A DNA stretch of 64,000 nucleotides from Candidatus Zhuqueibacterota bacterium (GTDB lineage: Bacteria > Zhuqueibacterota > Zhuqueibacteria > Oceanimicrobiales > Oceanimicrobiaceae), in NCBI GenBank assembly GCA_029262055.1, contig JAJDAD010000026.1, positions 1 to 64,000 of the forward strand. Reading direction: 5' to 3'. The notes beneath the pieces are model-generated. The model searched no databases. It had not been told where the DNA came from and saw only the letters and a list, made by a program, of their open reading frames with translations. This document shows, piece by piece, positions 28,427-39,014 of this stretch. How positions within the stretch are numbered: position 1 is the first letter of the stretch; each line of letters begins with the position of its first letter. Both the position numbers and the translations under genes were made by a program.

Positions 28427-29461
28427 ATGAAACGCAGAAGATTCCTGACCAACCTGACGACAGCGGTTTCAGCTTTACTCCTGCAACCTGGTCTCAGCTA
28501 CTCAGCCGCCAAACGTCAAAAGATAATCCGCCCGAAGGCCCTGCAACCGGGAGATACCGTGGGCGTGATCACGCCATGCTCGCCGGTTTTTGATCCCAAC
28601 TCTCTGGCTGAAATAGAACCGACCTTGCGCCACTTCGGGCTGGTGGCCAGAATCGGCAAGCATGTCGGCAAGAGAACGACGTCCTTGCAAGCAGATCTCG
28701 CGGCGCGCCTGGACGATTTGCACACTATGTTTGCAGATCCCGAAGTCAAAGCTATTTTCGCTTCCGGCGGCTATGGTGCTTCACAAATTCTGGACAAAAT
28801 AGACTACGACCTGATCAGGCACAATCCCAAGATATTCATCGGCTTCAGCGATGTGACCGCCCTGCTCCTGGCTATTCACCAGCAGGCCGGTTTGGTGACA
28901 TTTCACGGCCCGACGACGTTTTCGACCCTAAATGAGTACAGCCAGGACAGTTTTAAGCGAGCGCTTTTTTCCACTGAAGCTATCGGCAAGCTAACCAACC
29001 CCGACCCGGAAAACACCTTTCGCCCCGCGCATCGAATACGCACGGTTTATCCAGGCACAGCCAGCGGCCGGCTGGTGGGCGGCAACCTGTCACTTATCGC
29101 CGCGACAATGGGCACGCCGTATGAAATCGAAACCGAAGATCGCATTCTGTTTCTTGAGGACGTGGCGGAAGACAATTACCGCATCGACCGCATGCTGACG
29201 CAGTTATACCTGGCAAACAAGTTTGAAAAAGTGAAGGGGATCATTTGGGGCGAGTGCCGGCGCTGTGACGACAATTTCGATACCAGCATTTACTCCGTGG
29301 GTGAAGTCATCGATAATATTCTGCAGCCCCTGCAGATACCGGTCATTTCCGGGCTGACCATTGGCCATACGGCGGATAAGCTGACCTTACCGCTGGGCGT
29401 TCTGGCAAAATTAGACGCGGACGAAGGTTCGCTGACGATTCTCGAGTCAGCGGTAATCTAA
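28427..29461 (+). CDS. LD-carboxypeptidase, S66 family (exported, Tat-like leader)
   Basis: LQPGDTVGVITPCSP, AIFASGGYGASQILDKIDYDLIRHNPKIFIGFSDVTALLLAI, GRLVGGNLSLIAATMGTPYE. Confidence 0.88.
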   Translation: MKRRRFLTNLTTAVSALLLQPGLSYSAAKRQKIIRPKALQPGDTVGVITPCSPVFDPNSLAEIEPTLRHFGLVARIGKHVGKRTTSLQADLAARLDDLHTMFADPEVKAIFASGGYGASQILDKIDYDLIRHNPKIFIGFSDVTALLLAIHQQAGLVTFHGPTTFSTLNEYSQDSFKRALFSTEAIGKLTNPDPENTFRPAHRIRTVYPGTASGRLVGGNLSLIAATMGTPYEIETEDRILFLEDVAEDNYRIDRMLTQLYLANKFEKVKGIIWGECRRCDDNFDTSIYSVGEVIDNILQPLQIPVISGLTIGHTADKLTLPLGVLAKLDADEGSLTILESAVI

Positions 29462-29659
29462 AGCACAGGTGCCTATACCTCCCTCTGAAGCAAGAGCCCG
29501 CCTTCATGTTTGACATTCTTGTTGTCTGTGGAAATTCCAGGAATGTAATCGCCGATCAGTCAACTCCACCGGTTGTTTTAGGGAAGGCCGGTGGCGACCG
29601 TTTTCGCGGATTGCGCAGGCTGTGGTCTGGCGATGTTCGTCTGATTGTGTAACAGGTGT

Positions 29660-30535
29660 CTAGGCTTTCTGCGCCCGCTCGAAAGCCGTTTGCAGAGCCT
29701 CTTTCAGCAGAACCTTGGTCAGGTGGCGGCGGAAATCGCTTGATGCATGCATGTCGGAAGGCGGGTCGATGTCCTCTGAGGCGGCAGCGGCAGCGGCCAA
29801 ATCCATATTTTCCGCGCTCGCTTTTTTGCCCAGCAGCGCTTGCTGCGCTTGTTCTCCGACGACCGGGCCATTCCCAACACTCATGAAGACAAGGTTGGCA
29901 TCAGTGCAAATGTTCTCCTCGTCGACCGCTAGCAGAACAGCCACACCAACCAGTGCGTAGTCGCCGTGCCTGCGCGCAATTTCCTTAAAGGCGAAGCCCG
30001 TTCTTTTGGGCAGAGCAGGAACCGCGATTTCAGTCAAAAGCTCTTCCGGCTGGAGTTCCGTCATGAAGAGATCGATGAAGAAGTCGCTCGCCTCGACCCA
30101 GCGGGCTTCCGAAGCACTGGCCAGTTTGAACCTTGCCCTGAGAGCGAGCATTGTCGCAGGCAGCTCTGCCGCGGGATCGGCGTGGGCGATAGAGCCACCG
30201 ATGGTGCCGCGGTTTCTTATTTGTGGATGAGCAATATTCGGCATGGTTTCGGTCAGCAGCGGCGCCAGCCTGGAAACCGTGGAGCTGCGTTCAAGAGTGC
30301 GGTGGCGAGTCATGGCCCCAACGCGCAGCTCTCCAGCTTCTTCCCGAACGAAGAACAGATTTTCTATGCGATTGATGTCGATTAAAACAGCCGGTTGCGC
30401 CAGGCGGAAGTTCATGGTCGGGATCAGGCTCTGCCCGCCCGCCAGGATTTTAGCATCGAAGCCATGCTCCGCCAGAAGAGCCAGAACTTCATCGACCGTG
30501 GATGGGGCAAAGTATTTGAATGGGGCTGGTTTCAT
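29660..30535 (-). CDS. FAD-binding subunit of a xanthine dehydrogenase/CO dehydrogenase family molybdenum hydroxylase
   Basis: ILAGGQSLIPTMNFRLAQPAVLIDIN, NRGTIGGSIAHADPAAELPA. Confidence 0.92.
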   Translation of the reverse strand: MKPAPFKYFAPSTVDEVLALLAEHGFDAKILAGGQSLIPTMNFRLAQPAVLIDINRIENLFFVREEAGELRVGAMTRHRTLERSSTVSRLAPLLTETMPNIAHPQIRNRGTIGGSIAHADPAAELPATMLALRARFKLASASEARWVEASDFFIDLFMTELQPEELLTEIAVPALPKRTGFAFKEIARRHGDYALVGVAVLLAVDEENICTDANLVFMSVGNGPVVGEQAQQALLGKKASAENMDLAAAAAASEDIDPPSDMHASSDFRRHLTKVLLKEALQTAFERAQKA

Positions 30536-30572
30536 CTCTTGGTATTTCTATCGCCTGTCTTTCGGTTCGAGG

Positions 30573-32927
30573 CTAAGACTCCTGTTTGGTGGCTGCTTGC
30601 ATATGAACCAGCTCAAACAACCGGTTGGGGCTGAGCGGAATCTCCAGTATTTCCAGATCGTAATCCGATAGCGCATCTTCAATTGCCTGCGCGAACAGTG
30701 CCCCGACCGGTATGGCGCCTGCTTCACCAGCGCCCTTGACACCAAGCGGATTGAGCGGCGACGGCGTCTCGATGTGATCGGTTTCGATGTGCGGCACATC
30801 GGTAGCCGTCGGCAAAAGATAGTCCATCAGCGACGCGTTCAGCAGTTGCCCGCCTTCGTCGTAAACCAGCTCTTCGTAAAATGAGTTGCCGATCCCCTGC
30901 GCGACGCCGCCGTGGATTTGTCCTTCCAGGATCATCGGGTTGATCACTTTGCCGCAGTCGTGTACGACCACGAAGCGTTTTATCTCTACCATCATTGCGT
31001 CGGGGTCGACTTCCACGATCATGGCATGCACGCCGCTGGCGGTTGTGCCACGTTCCGGTCCAAAGTAGTCGGTGGACTCGAGTCCCGGCTCCATGCCCGG
31101 CTTCACTGCTCCGCGTAACGGATTTGAGATCCGGGCCAGTTCACCCAGGCTAACGGATTTCTGCGGCACCCCTTTGACATGAACTGCGCCGTTGTCAAGG
31201 ACGAGGTCGGCCTCAGCGGCTTCCAGGTGCTCGCTCGCGTGTTTGAGAATTTTTTTTCGGACGCCGACCGCAGCCGCATGGATCGCATTGCCGGCCACCA
31301 CCGCGCCACGACTTGCAAAGGTTCCGGTGCCCCAGTGGAATTCGCAGGTGTCTCCCGTAACCACCCGGACATTATCCACGGTCACGCCAAGCTGATCGGC
31401 AACGATTTGAGCAAAAGAGGTGAAGTGTCCCTGGCCTTGCGTCCCAATACCGGTGGCAACATTAACTTTGCCGCTGGCGTCGACCTTTATGCGCGCGCCT
31501 TCGTACGGTCCGATGCCGGTCCCTTCGACATAAGAGACAATCCCGATGCCGAGATGGCGTCCGGCCGTGCGTGCCGCAGGCTGGTCATTTTTGATAAAAT
31601 CGTGAAAGCCGATCATCTCCGCCGCACGTTCGAGTGCGGGCTGGTAGTTGCCGCTGTCATAAACCAACGGCGCAAAATCCTGGTAGACTATTTCGTGGTC
31701 ATGCGGAAACTGGTCAGGCGTCAGGTAGTTTCTTCTGCGGATCTCGACCCGGTCGATGCCGAGTTGTTTGGCTGCGAGATCGAGCAGGCGTTCCATTACA
31801 AAGACGCCGTGCTGCCGGCCCGCGCCCCGGTACGGGGTTACGATGGTCTTGTTGGTAAAGACAGCCTTAAATTCACTGTAGTAGTTGGGAACATCGTACG
31901 GGCCGAGCAGAGTGCACTGGCTGTTGATGGGTACAGTCAGTCCGTAGGGGGCGTAGGCCCCGGCGTCATGCAGAAAAACGTCCTGCACGCCGAGAACCTT
32001 GCCATCCCTGGTCAGCGCAATTTCTGAGTCGTGGATTTGGCTGCGTTCGTGTGTGGTGGCAAAGAAATTCTCCCGCCGGTCCTCAATCCATTTTACCGGT
32101 CGCTGCAGTTGCATAGAAATCCACGGTATCAGGACTTCCTCCGGATAGAACATCATGATCTTGGGGCCGAATCCGCCGCCGATAAAGGGCGCCACGACCT
32201 GCACTTGTGATTCCGACAGGCCGAGCATGGCGGCCAATCCGTTCTGGATCGGAATGGGCGCCTGGGTCGTGTCCCAAATCTTTAGGTGTTGCTCCTTTGC
32301 GTTCCAATGTGCGACGATCCCACGATTCTCCATCGCTGCCGCAATGCCGTGGTCGTAGAAGATCCGGCGCTTGATCAGGACATCCGCCTGGGCCCGGATT
32401 TTTGCGTAATTTCCTTTTTCCTGAACAACGTGGGCCGATAGATTCGAGTCGAGGTCCTCATGGATCACGGGTGCTTCGTCGCTGAGAGCGCTTTCCAGGT
32501 CGGCAACTGCTTCGAGAGGTTCCACGTCAACGATGACGTCTTCGGCCGCGTCCTCGGCAATATAACGACTGGCCGCGACTATCACGGCAATAGGCTCACC
32601 GACATGCTTTAGCCTGTCCTTTGCCAGTGGCACTTGCGTTTTTTGGTTAAAAGTCAGACCGGCAATCGGTGGTGGCGGGACCAGCAGTGGCCCGGGTTGC
32701 CAGTAGTCTCCAAGGTCTTCGGCAGTGTACACGGCGACCACACCTTCGCGTTCTCTTGCTGCGGAGACGTCGATGCTTTTGATTTTAGCGTGGGCGTAGT
32801 CGCTACGCACAAATGCCACATGCAGCATGTCCGGTAAATTGACATCATCCACAAATAGCGCCTGCCCCTTCAGGAGGCGCGGGTCTTCATTGCGCTTGAT
32901 TGGTTTTCCGAAGTATCGTGTTGCCAC
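30573..32927 (-). CDS. Molybdopterin-binding subunit of a xanthine dehydrogenase family protein
   Basis: GKPIKRNEDPRLLKGQALFVDDV, VAPFIGGGFGPKIMMFYPEE, PYRGAGRQHGVFVMERLLDLAA, GVKGAGEAGAIPV. Confidence 0.93.
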   Translation of the reverse strand: MATRYFGKPIKRNEDPRLLKGQALFVDDVNLPDMLHVAFVRSDYAHAKIKSIDVSAAREREGVVAVYTAEDLGDYWQPGPLLVPPPPIAGLTFNQKTQVPLAKDRLKHVGEPIAVIVAASRYIAEDAAEDVIVDVEPLEAVADLESALSDEAPVIHEDLDSNLSAHVVQEKGNYAKIRAQADVLIKRRIFYDHGIAAAMENRGIVAHWNAKEQHLKIWDTTQAPIPIQNGLAAMLGLSESQVQVVAPFIGGGFGPKIMMFYPEEVLIPWISMQLQRPVKWIEDRRENFFATTHERSQIHDSEIALTRDGKVLGVQDVFLHDAGAYAPYGLTVPINSQCTLLGPYDVPNYYSEFKAVFTNKTIVTPYRGAGRQHGVFVMERLLDLAAKQLGIDRVEIRRRNYLTPDQFPHDHEIVYQDFAPLVYDSGNYQPALERAAEMIGFHDFIKNDQPAARTAGRHLGIGIVSYVEGTGIGPYEGARIKVDASGKVNVATGIGTQGQGHFTSFAQIVADQLGVTVDNVRVVTGDTCEFHWGTGTFASRGAVVAGNAIHAAAVGVRKKILKHASEHLEAAEADLVLDNGAVHVKGVPQKSVSLGELARISNPLRGAVKPGMEPGLESTDYFGPERGTTASGVHAMIVEVDPDAMMVEIKRFVVVHDCGKVINPMILEGQIHGGVAQGIGNSFYEELVYDEGGQLLNASLMDYLLPTATDVPHIETDHIETPSPLNPLGVKGAGEAGAIPVGALFAQAIEDALSDYDLEILEIPLSPNRLFELVHMQAATKQES

Positions 32928-33002
32928 GTTAGGAGTTCACCTGGTAAAATGACAATAATAGGCATTCCAAAGCCTGCCCGGTTAGAGAATTTCGTGAACC
33001 GT

Positions 33003-33335
33003 TCAAGTTTTTTTTCTGGCCGCAATATTAAAATGATTGAAATATTTTTCCCAAGAATCTTCGGACGACGAGTGTTCGTTATTGCCGTAGAAATAGTCCA
33101 CAATTACTTCTCTTAACCGGGTGATTTCTTTAATGTGAGACTTGACCGTTACATTTTCAAGAGTTAACGATATAAGTTCCAGAGCCCTGACGGTGGACTT
33201 CAGACAATACTTTTCATTGCCCTTTTTTTTCCACTTCAGGGCCCGGCTGATTTCACTTCCGATATTTGCCATTTGCTCTGACAAAGACATCTGAGCCCAG
33301 CGTCCTTCCGCGAGACTTTTGTGTTGAAACTCCAC
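33003..33335 (-). CDS. Small helical protein, HEPN-like (partner of DUF5674)
   Basis: 110 aa; SLAEGRWAQMSLSEQMANIGSEISRALKWKKKGNEKYCLKSTVRALELISLTLENV; two nt from the DUF5674 gene. Confidence 0.55.
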   Translation of the reverse strand: MEFQHKSLAEGRWAQMSLSEQMANIGSEISRALKWKKKGNEKYCLKSTVRALELISLTLENVTVKSHIKEITRLREVIVDYFYGNNEHSSSEDSWEKYFNHFNIAARKKT

Positions 33336-33336
33336 C

Positions 33337-33678
33337 TTATCTTTTTATCCATCTGTTCGTTATGTCAACAATTTTCTTTCGGATTGATTCGTCTTCCACT
33401 TCACGACTATTATTTTTCTGGGTTGGCCTTATATTGATCATCGAGTCATATTCAATAAAATCCTCTCCCTCTATCTCTGGATAGTAATTTATTCCCCACA
33501 GGCTTGCCTGTTGTGACTGCCTTTCCAGGCAATACGCCTCAAGATCAGAGTGCAATTCTGCGTCTATTGCAACTATCTCCAAATCAACATCGACCACAGC
33601 TTTAACCATTTCTCCAAAACCAGTTTCTGCAATTGATCTCAATTCTTCGAGGGTTATTTCCCGATCCAGTATTTGCAA
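33337..33678 (-). CDS. DUF5674 family protein
   Basis: EITLEELRSIAETGFGEMVKAVVDVDLEIVAIDAELHSDLEA...LWGINYYPEIEGEDFIEYDSMINIRPTQKNNSREVEDESIRKKIVDI. Confidence 0.75.
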   Translation of the reverse strand: MQILDREITLEELRSIAETGFGEMVKAVVDVDLEIVAIDAELHSDLEAYCLERQSQQASLWGINYYPEIEGEDFIEYDSMINIRPTQKNNSREVEDESIRKKIVDITNRWIKR

Positions 33679-33787
33679 TCTTCCTCCTTCTTATGATACA
33701 ACATCGGGCATCCTTGAAGGAAACCCTGGAGATTCAAAGCTCGCCTCCCGATATACAATGGATTATCTCTCTGTCACTCCTCTTGTG

Positions 33788-34285
33788 TCATGCGGGATCG
33801 GAGTTACTCTCTTCGAGTAACATCTTGACCGCCTTGACAATGTTCTGGTACCCCGTGCATCTGCACAAATTTCCAGACAGTGCGGCACGGATTTCCTCTT
33901 CGCTGGCGTCTGGTTTGTCTTGCAGAAAAGGAAGCAGCGACATGAGGAACCCTGGCGTGCAGAAGCCGCATTGCAGCGCATGAGCTTCCCGGAAGGCCGC
34001 CTGCAAAGGGTGTAAGTCCCCGTTTGCGGCGGCCAGACCTTCCACCGTCAGCAGATCCTGTCCATCGGCCTGCACCGCGAACATCAGGCATGAACGCACT
34101 GCCTCTCCGTTCAACAGAACCGTGCAAGCGCCACAGACGCCGTGCTCACAGCCGACATGGGTTCCGGTTAGTCCCAGCTCATGCCGCAGAAAGTCGCTGA
34201 GTAGCAAGCGCGGTTCAGCGGCGGCGCTGTACTGCTTACCATTGATTTTGACACTGATCTCGATTTGGGTATTCATTTCGTGCAA
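33788..34285 (-). CDS. (2Fe-2S)-binding small subunit of a molybdenum hydroxylase
   Basis: HVGCEHGVCGACTVLLNGEAVRSCLMFA, LQCGFCTPGFLMSLLPFL, LCRCTGYQNIVKAV. Confidence 0.95.
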   Translation of the reverse strand: MHEMNTQIEISVKINGKQYSAAAEPRLLLSDFLRHELGLTGTHVGCEHGVCGACTVLLNGEAVRSCLMFAVQADGQDLLTVEGLAAANGDLHPLQAAFREAHALQCGFCTPGFLMSLLPFLQDKPDASEEEIRAALSGNLCRCTGYQNIVKAVKMLLEESNSDPA

Positions 34286-34439
34286 GAATATTTCGGAAAG
34301 TTAAGAATTCATGATATTGATTTCGTAATACTTAATCAAACAAAAAGATATGTGGAAAATCATTTAATGTCTGGGTTTGGTGCCCTACATTGAATAACTC
34401 AGGAAAATCGTATTCGCGAAGAATAGGAGCAAGTTTGAC

Positions 34440-34892
34440 ATGACTCAGCACGGCCGTCTCGAGAAAATTTGGTCAAAGCGCGCACATCGAGGACCCATGG
34501 ACAGCGTGAGCACTGCCCTGCTGGTTGCTGGTCGTGGGCTTACCGGTAGCGCCGATCAGGGTGGCAGGCGACAGGTGACCCTGATTTCTCAGAAGCGTTG
34601 GGAAGAGTTGATGAACCGACTCAGGAGCGCACTGGATCCGTCGGCCCGGCGCGCGAACCTTCTACTCAGCGGGATCGAACTTGCAGAGACGCGCGGCGGA
34701 ATCCTGCAAATTGGTGCTTGCCAACTCAGGATCGCAGGTGAAACCAGACCGTGTGAACGAATGGAGGAAGCTTGTCTGGGCTTGCAGGATCTGATGAAGG
34801 ACAGGTGGGGAGGAGGCGCATTTGCCGAGGTGCTGACCGACGGTGAAATCAGTGTCGGTGACCGCGTCTTCTGGGTAACAGAGCGGGGTTAG
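34440..34892 (+). CDS. MOSC domain protein
   Basis: [48 protein letters not shown]...[42 protein letters not shown]. Confidence 0.82.
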   Translation: MTQHGRLEKIWSKRAHRGPMDSVSTALLVAGRGLTGSADQGGRRQVTLISQKRWEELMNRLRSALDPSARRANLLLSGIELAETRGGILQIGACQLRIAGETRPCERMEEACLGLQDLMKDRWGGGAFAEVLTDGEISVGDRVFWVTERG

Positions 34893-36811
34893 GTCGTAGT
34901 GAGTTGGGCCAATGCTTGCGATACTTCTGGCATGGACTGGCAGCGCTGCTCTTTGTCTTTTTGCAGCATGGAACTGACCAGCTTGTCGAGCGCCTCAGGC
35001 AAAGCCGGATTCAGCTCGCGTATGGGCCGGGGTTCTTCATTCAGAATCGCATAAAGGATGGAAAGTTCAAAATCACCCTGAAACGGCAGCTCGCCGGTGA
35101 ACAACTCGAAAAAGACGACGCCGAGTGAAAAAATATCTGTCCGGTGATCGGTTTCCAGACCACTGGCCTGCTCCGGTGACATGTAGGCGAGAGTGCCGAG
35201 GGTCGTACCGGTTTTTGTGATATGCTGACTTGCCTTGACCAGCGTTTTGGCCAGGCCAAAATCCATGACCTTGAGATGGCCCTCAGTCGTGACCATTATG
35301 TTGTCGGATTTGATGTCCCGGTGCACGATTCTCTTGTTATGGGCATGGCCCAGCGCCTCGGCTGCCTCCCGGGCCAATTCGACTTGCTTGTTGAGATTGT
35401 CGGTGTTCGCCATGCGCCAGTTGCGCAGATTCGCTCCCCGGATCAACTCCATCGAGATAAAGAGCAGTTCCTGCTCCTCCCCGATCTGGTAGATGGTCGC
35501 AATGTTTGGGTGGTTCATCGTTGAGGCCGCGCGGGCCTCGAGGAGAAACCTGTCCTTGAACTCGGCGTCTTGCGTCAGGCCGGGGAGAAGCACTTTGATT
35601 GCGACCAACCGATCCAACTGCCGGTCGCGGCCTTTGTAGACCATGCCCATGCCGCCGGATCCGATTTTTTCGAGGATTTCATGCTGACCGAGGTGTTGCC
35701 CAATCTGCGGTGTATAGTCATCCCCGATTCTCCGGCCTTGCCGCCGTGCCACCGGTTCCGCCCGCTGCAGCGAGGACTCGGTGAACAGCTTTTCTTTCTC
35801 CCGCTGCAGCCATTCCTTGAAGAAATAATTGGAGACCGCGTAACGGTTATCGATCTGGTTGATGAAGCCAAGTTGTGTCAGCTCAAACAACATCTTCACC
35901 AAATTTGCCTGGGTCGTGTTGAATTGGCCTTGCAGATCCCTGAGCTTGATCTTCTCCTTTTGCAGGATGTGCAGCAGGATTTCTTTCTCTCCGGCCTCCA
36001 GGTATTGGAAGTCCACGGAGAAGAACTGGCTTATCATCTCGTCCGCACTGACCTCGTCTATGACTTTTTGCAGGTCGCCGGACTCCAGAAAGCGTTTGCA
36101 GATCAGTTGGATGAGAAACGGGTGGTTGTTGGATTTTATGATGATCTCGTCGGCGACGGACTCAAAAATGTCGGCACGTGCCACCAGGCGGTGCGCTTCA
36201 TGGTCCGCAAGTCTGGTCAGGTAGGAGGGTGGCACAAAACCATGCAGGAAGGGCGACGTTTCCGGGATTGCACTCGTCTCCAGCTTCGCCAGTCGCTTGG
36301 TGGCGGTTAAAACCGTAACAACATTTTCACCGCGCTGAAAGGCACGTCGCAGCTTCGGCAGCGCCTCCGGGTTGGTTTTTTCGATATTGATCAATTCCTC
36401 TGCTTCGTCGCAAAGCAGCAGCAGTGTCAAACCGCTGTCTTTTACCCGGCGCCGCAACTGCCTTAGGATGGCAAAAAAGTCCATCTCCTCCAGCGCATCG
36501 ATATCCAGCCCAATTTGGCTGAATCGCTCCTCAGCATCTTCGAGGCTTTCCAGCAAAGATTCCTTGAGCCCGGGCAGGTTCAGGCTGCCTTGCATGTCCC
36601 AGAACAGGGAAATGAATTTTTCAGAGTATTGGCCTTCGGTCGTCAGAAACTCGACCTGCTTCAACAGAGACGTTTTGCCGAAGCGCCGGGTGCCGGCAAC
36701 CCAGAGGTGGCTTCGCTCCCCACTCAGGATTTCCTGAATGAGCGCTTCACGCCCAAAAAAATTGTCGCCTCTGACCCAACTGCCGGCGATAAAGGGATTC
36801 TTCATTTTCAA
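34889..36811 (-). CDS. AAA/STAND-like ATPase fused to C-terminal Ser/Thr protein kinase
   Basis: [25 protein letters not shown], Walker [14 protein letters not shown], Walker [15 protein letters not shown]; kinase motifs [52 protein letters not shown]. Confidence 0.9.
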   Translation of the reverse strand: MKMKNPFIAGSWVRGDNFFGREALIQEILSGERSHLWVAGTRRFGKTSLLKQVEFLTTEGQYSEKFISLFWDMQGSLNLPGLKESLLESLEDAEERFSQIGLDIDALEEMDFFAILRQLRRRVKDSGLTLLLLCDEAEELINIEKTNPEALPKLRRAFQRGENVVTVLTATKRLAKLETSAIPETSPFLHGFVPPSYLTRLADHEAHRLVARADIFESVADEIIIKSNNHPFLIQLICKRFLESGDLQKVIDEVSADEMISQFFSVDFQYLEAGEKEILLHILQKEKIKLRDLQGQFNTTQANLVKMLFELTQLGFINQIDNRYAVSNYFFKEWLQREKEKLFTESSLQRAEPVARRQGRRIGDDYTPQIGQHLGQHEILEKIGSGGMGMVYKGRDRQLDRLVAIKVLLPGLTQDAEFKDRFLLEARAASTMNHPNIATIYQIGEEQELLFISMELIRGANLRNWRMANTDNLNKQVELAREAAEALGHAHNKRIVHRDIKSDNIMVTTEGHLKVMDFGLAKTLVKASQHITKTGTTLGTLAYMSPEQASGLETDHRTDIFSLGVVFFELFTGELPFQGDFELSILYAILNEEPRPIRELNPALPEALDKLVSSMLQKDKEQRCQSMPEVSQALAQLTTT

Positions 36812-36883
36812 CCTTATTTGAATAGAACCGGGCCGGAAAATCCCGACGTCTCTCGCTCCGGAAGCTCCAAAACCGCGGTCGGC

Positions 36884-38995
36884 TTACTGCGCATGTGCGT
36901 AGCGAAACACCTGATCCGCCACTGCGTCGACATCCCCTTCGTTCACCCGCCGCCGCTTGTGTTCAATAATGCGGTTGATCACCTGCACGCACAGCTTCTG
37001 GATGATGTAGGGTTCGCAGTCACTTCTTTCGATTATTCTCTGAACAGCTCTGTCGTCGTACGAATAGATACCAACCACCGGTTGCTTGATGAGCTTTTCA
37101 GCATCCTCATCATTGAATGGCGGCACCTCGACCTCTTCAAAGAAGTTGTACCACGGACTGCCTTCGCTTTCCCAGTTTTTCTTGATATGGGCGCCGGACA
37201 TGACCGCGACCAGATGCTCCGCGAAAGTCTTCATGAAGACGCTGCGCAGTTTTTGATTTACCTGCTCGCTGTACTTGTTCAGCTCGTCGACTTCGTCAAG
37301 CTGCAGGACTAACTTCACCTTCTTGTCGGTACCTTCCCCGAGGTTGCGCAGCAAGGTTTTCAGGTCCCAGGAGAGGTCGCGGCCGGAATAGTCATGTTTT
37401 TTTTGTTCAAATCTAAATTGAGTGTCGTTGTTTAACCTGGGTTTACAGGTCTCAATGATCTCTTCCATCAAATGGTAGAAAAAGTGTCCTTCGGACGTGC
37501 CCTGCAGATCGATCATGACCGGAATAAACTCGTAATCCGGATCCGTACTGTTTTCGAGACAGACTTTGAGCTGATGCTGTAAGGAAGTTTTTCCGATTCG
37601 GCGTGGCCCATGAATCATCAGACTGTTATTGTGTACCGTATTGAGAATTCTTTTTAGGAGCTTGTCTCTGCCAAAAAACATCTCTTGGTTGCGAATCGGC
37701 GCCCCGGCAATGTACGGGTTGTACTTGCTCACAATCGCTATTTTGTATTTGATGTATTTCGAGAGAAAAACGCCCCCCACTGCCAGGAGCACGAGTGCAG
37801 CGACCGAAATGCCGAAGCTTGTGGTTTTATACAGGGGCGCTTTGCGGATCACAGTCAGGTGTTCAACGCTACGGTTTTGCATGGAGTCCACATCGTGGGC
37901 AGTCAGGATGATTTGGTTTTCTCCCATTTGCAACGGCACCGCCAGGGAAAACGAAAACTTTCTGGCATCCTCACCGGACGTCGGCCGGATTTGAACTTGC
38001 TTCCCCGTGGAGTCGATCAATTGCTGGCCATTTACAGACAGGGCGATGTACGAGATGCCCTCATCGTCGCCGGCCCGGCCCGACAACCTCAGGGTGCCGT
38101 CACTGGTTTCAGTGACGCTTTCGATGGGTATGGCGAAGACCGGGGCTGTTGTATGCGTAATGATGCGCTCGATGATCTCCGGCTCGGCTAACGGCTGCGG
38201 TTCCTCTGGCTTTCGGTCTGCACGAAGCCGGGCTACTTCCGTTTCGGCCCGTGCTATCCACGCTTGCGCCGCAATCAGCTCGGGATCGATGGTCAATGCC
38301 TGCCGAAAGGAGGTCATCGCTCTGTCATACTGGCCGGACAAGAAGTGGTCCAGCCCGCTCTCAAAAGCGAGGTTGGCCTCACTTTTTCTCCTGGTTAGTT
38401 GCGCGGCCTTGGCGACTCTTTGCTGCTCTTTCTGCAGCCACACCTTAAAGACGTCTAACCGGCTATCCCCCGGATATTCTTCTTGCAGGACTGCCAACTG
38501 GCTGGCCGTAGCCACAAGTTGACCGCTGAGCATAAGCTGTTCCACTTGCACGATTTCAAGGGGAGAAGCGTCTTTGGCGGGATCCTCTGCAGATCCCGGC
38601 CCCGACAGTTTTGACAATTGTCCGGCCATGGCCTGCATTTGATGTAAACTGCGTAGTTGCGCTGAGCGTATGACGGCGCCGGCCTCGCTGGATTTCTGGA
38701 AGCTGGAAAGCGCCGCTCCGTAGTTGCCGGAGAAAAAGTACGCCTTGCCCAGATGGAAAAAGGGGAGGTACTGAATCAGTTTAAGGTTTGATGTTGCCGC
38801 TTGCACATCCGGAAGCGGTCTTAGCTGGACAGCCATCTCCAAAAATGGGATGGCGAGCTCCCATTCGCCACGCTCCATGAGCGCGATGCCGCGCTCGTAG
38901 TTTTCATCCCATTCGTCCGCGCTCAGGGGATTTGCGCCAACCAGGCTTAGTAGCAGGAAAAATAAAGCCCATCGATGCATGAGTCTATATCTCAT
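36884..38995 (-). CDS. TPR / Ig-like / TM protein with C-terminal AAA/STAND-like ATPase
   Basis: Signal peptide and TPRs; NPYIAGAPIRNQEMFFGRDKLLKRIL, Walker A GPRRIGKTSLQHQ, Walker B VKLVLQLDEVDEL; TM TTSFGISVAALVLLAVGGVFL. Confidence 0.85.
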   Translation of the reverse strand: MRYRLMHRWALFFLLLSLVGANPLSADEWDENYERGIALMERGEWELAIPFLEMAVQLRPLPDVQAATSNLKLIQYLPFFHLGKAYFFSGNYGAALSSFQKSSEAGAVIRSAQLRSLHQMQAMAGQLSKLSGPGSAEDPAKDASPLEIVQVEQLMLSGQLVATASQLAVLQEEYPGDSRLDVFKVWLQKEQQRVAKAAQLTRRKSEANLAFESGLDHFLSGQYDRAMTSFRQALTIDPELIAAQAWIARAETEVARLRADRKPEEPQPLAEPEIIERIITHTTAPVFAIPIESVTETSDGTLRLSGRAGDDEGISYIALSVNGQQLIDSTGKQVQIRPTSGEDARKFSFSLAVPLQMGENQIILTAHDVDSMQNRSVEHLTVIRKAPLYKTTSFGISVAALVLLAVGGVFLSKYIKYKIAIVSKYNPYIAGAPIRNQEMFFGRDKLLKRILNTVHNNSLMIHGPRRIGKTSLQHQLKVCLENSTDPDYEFIPVMIDLQGTSEGHFFYHLMEEIIETCKPRLNNDTQFRFEQKKHDYSGRDLSWDLKTLLRNLGEGTDKKVKLVLQLDEVDELNKYSEQVNQKLRSVFMKTFAEHLVAVMSGAHIKKNWESEGSPWYNFFEEVEVPPFNDEDAEKLIKQPVVGIYSYDDRAVQRIIERSDCEPYIIQKLCVQVINRIIEHKRRRVNEGDVDAVADQVFRYAHAQ

Positions 38996-39014
38996 CTCAG
39001 AAACAGTGTGAGGG

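Noticed and set aside
27667-28452. 261 aa minus-strand ORF
   Set aside because: Antisense to the M28 peptidase; no recognisable motifs.
29506-29652. 48-codon ORF MFDILVVCGNSRNVIADQSTPPVVLGKAGG...
   Set aside because: Too short, no recognised family; possibly a relic but not supportable from sequence alone.
31179-32027. 282 aa plus-strand ORF
   Set aside because: Lies entirely antisense to the molybdopterin subunit gene, which has clear family motifs; GC-driven shadow ORF.
35570-36310. 246 aa plus-strand ORF
   Set aside because: Antisense to the kinase-ATPase gene; shadow ORF.
36515-37312. 265 aa plus-strand ORF
   Set aside because: Spans the gap between two well-supported minus-strand genes and is antisense to both; no motifs.
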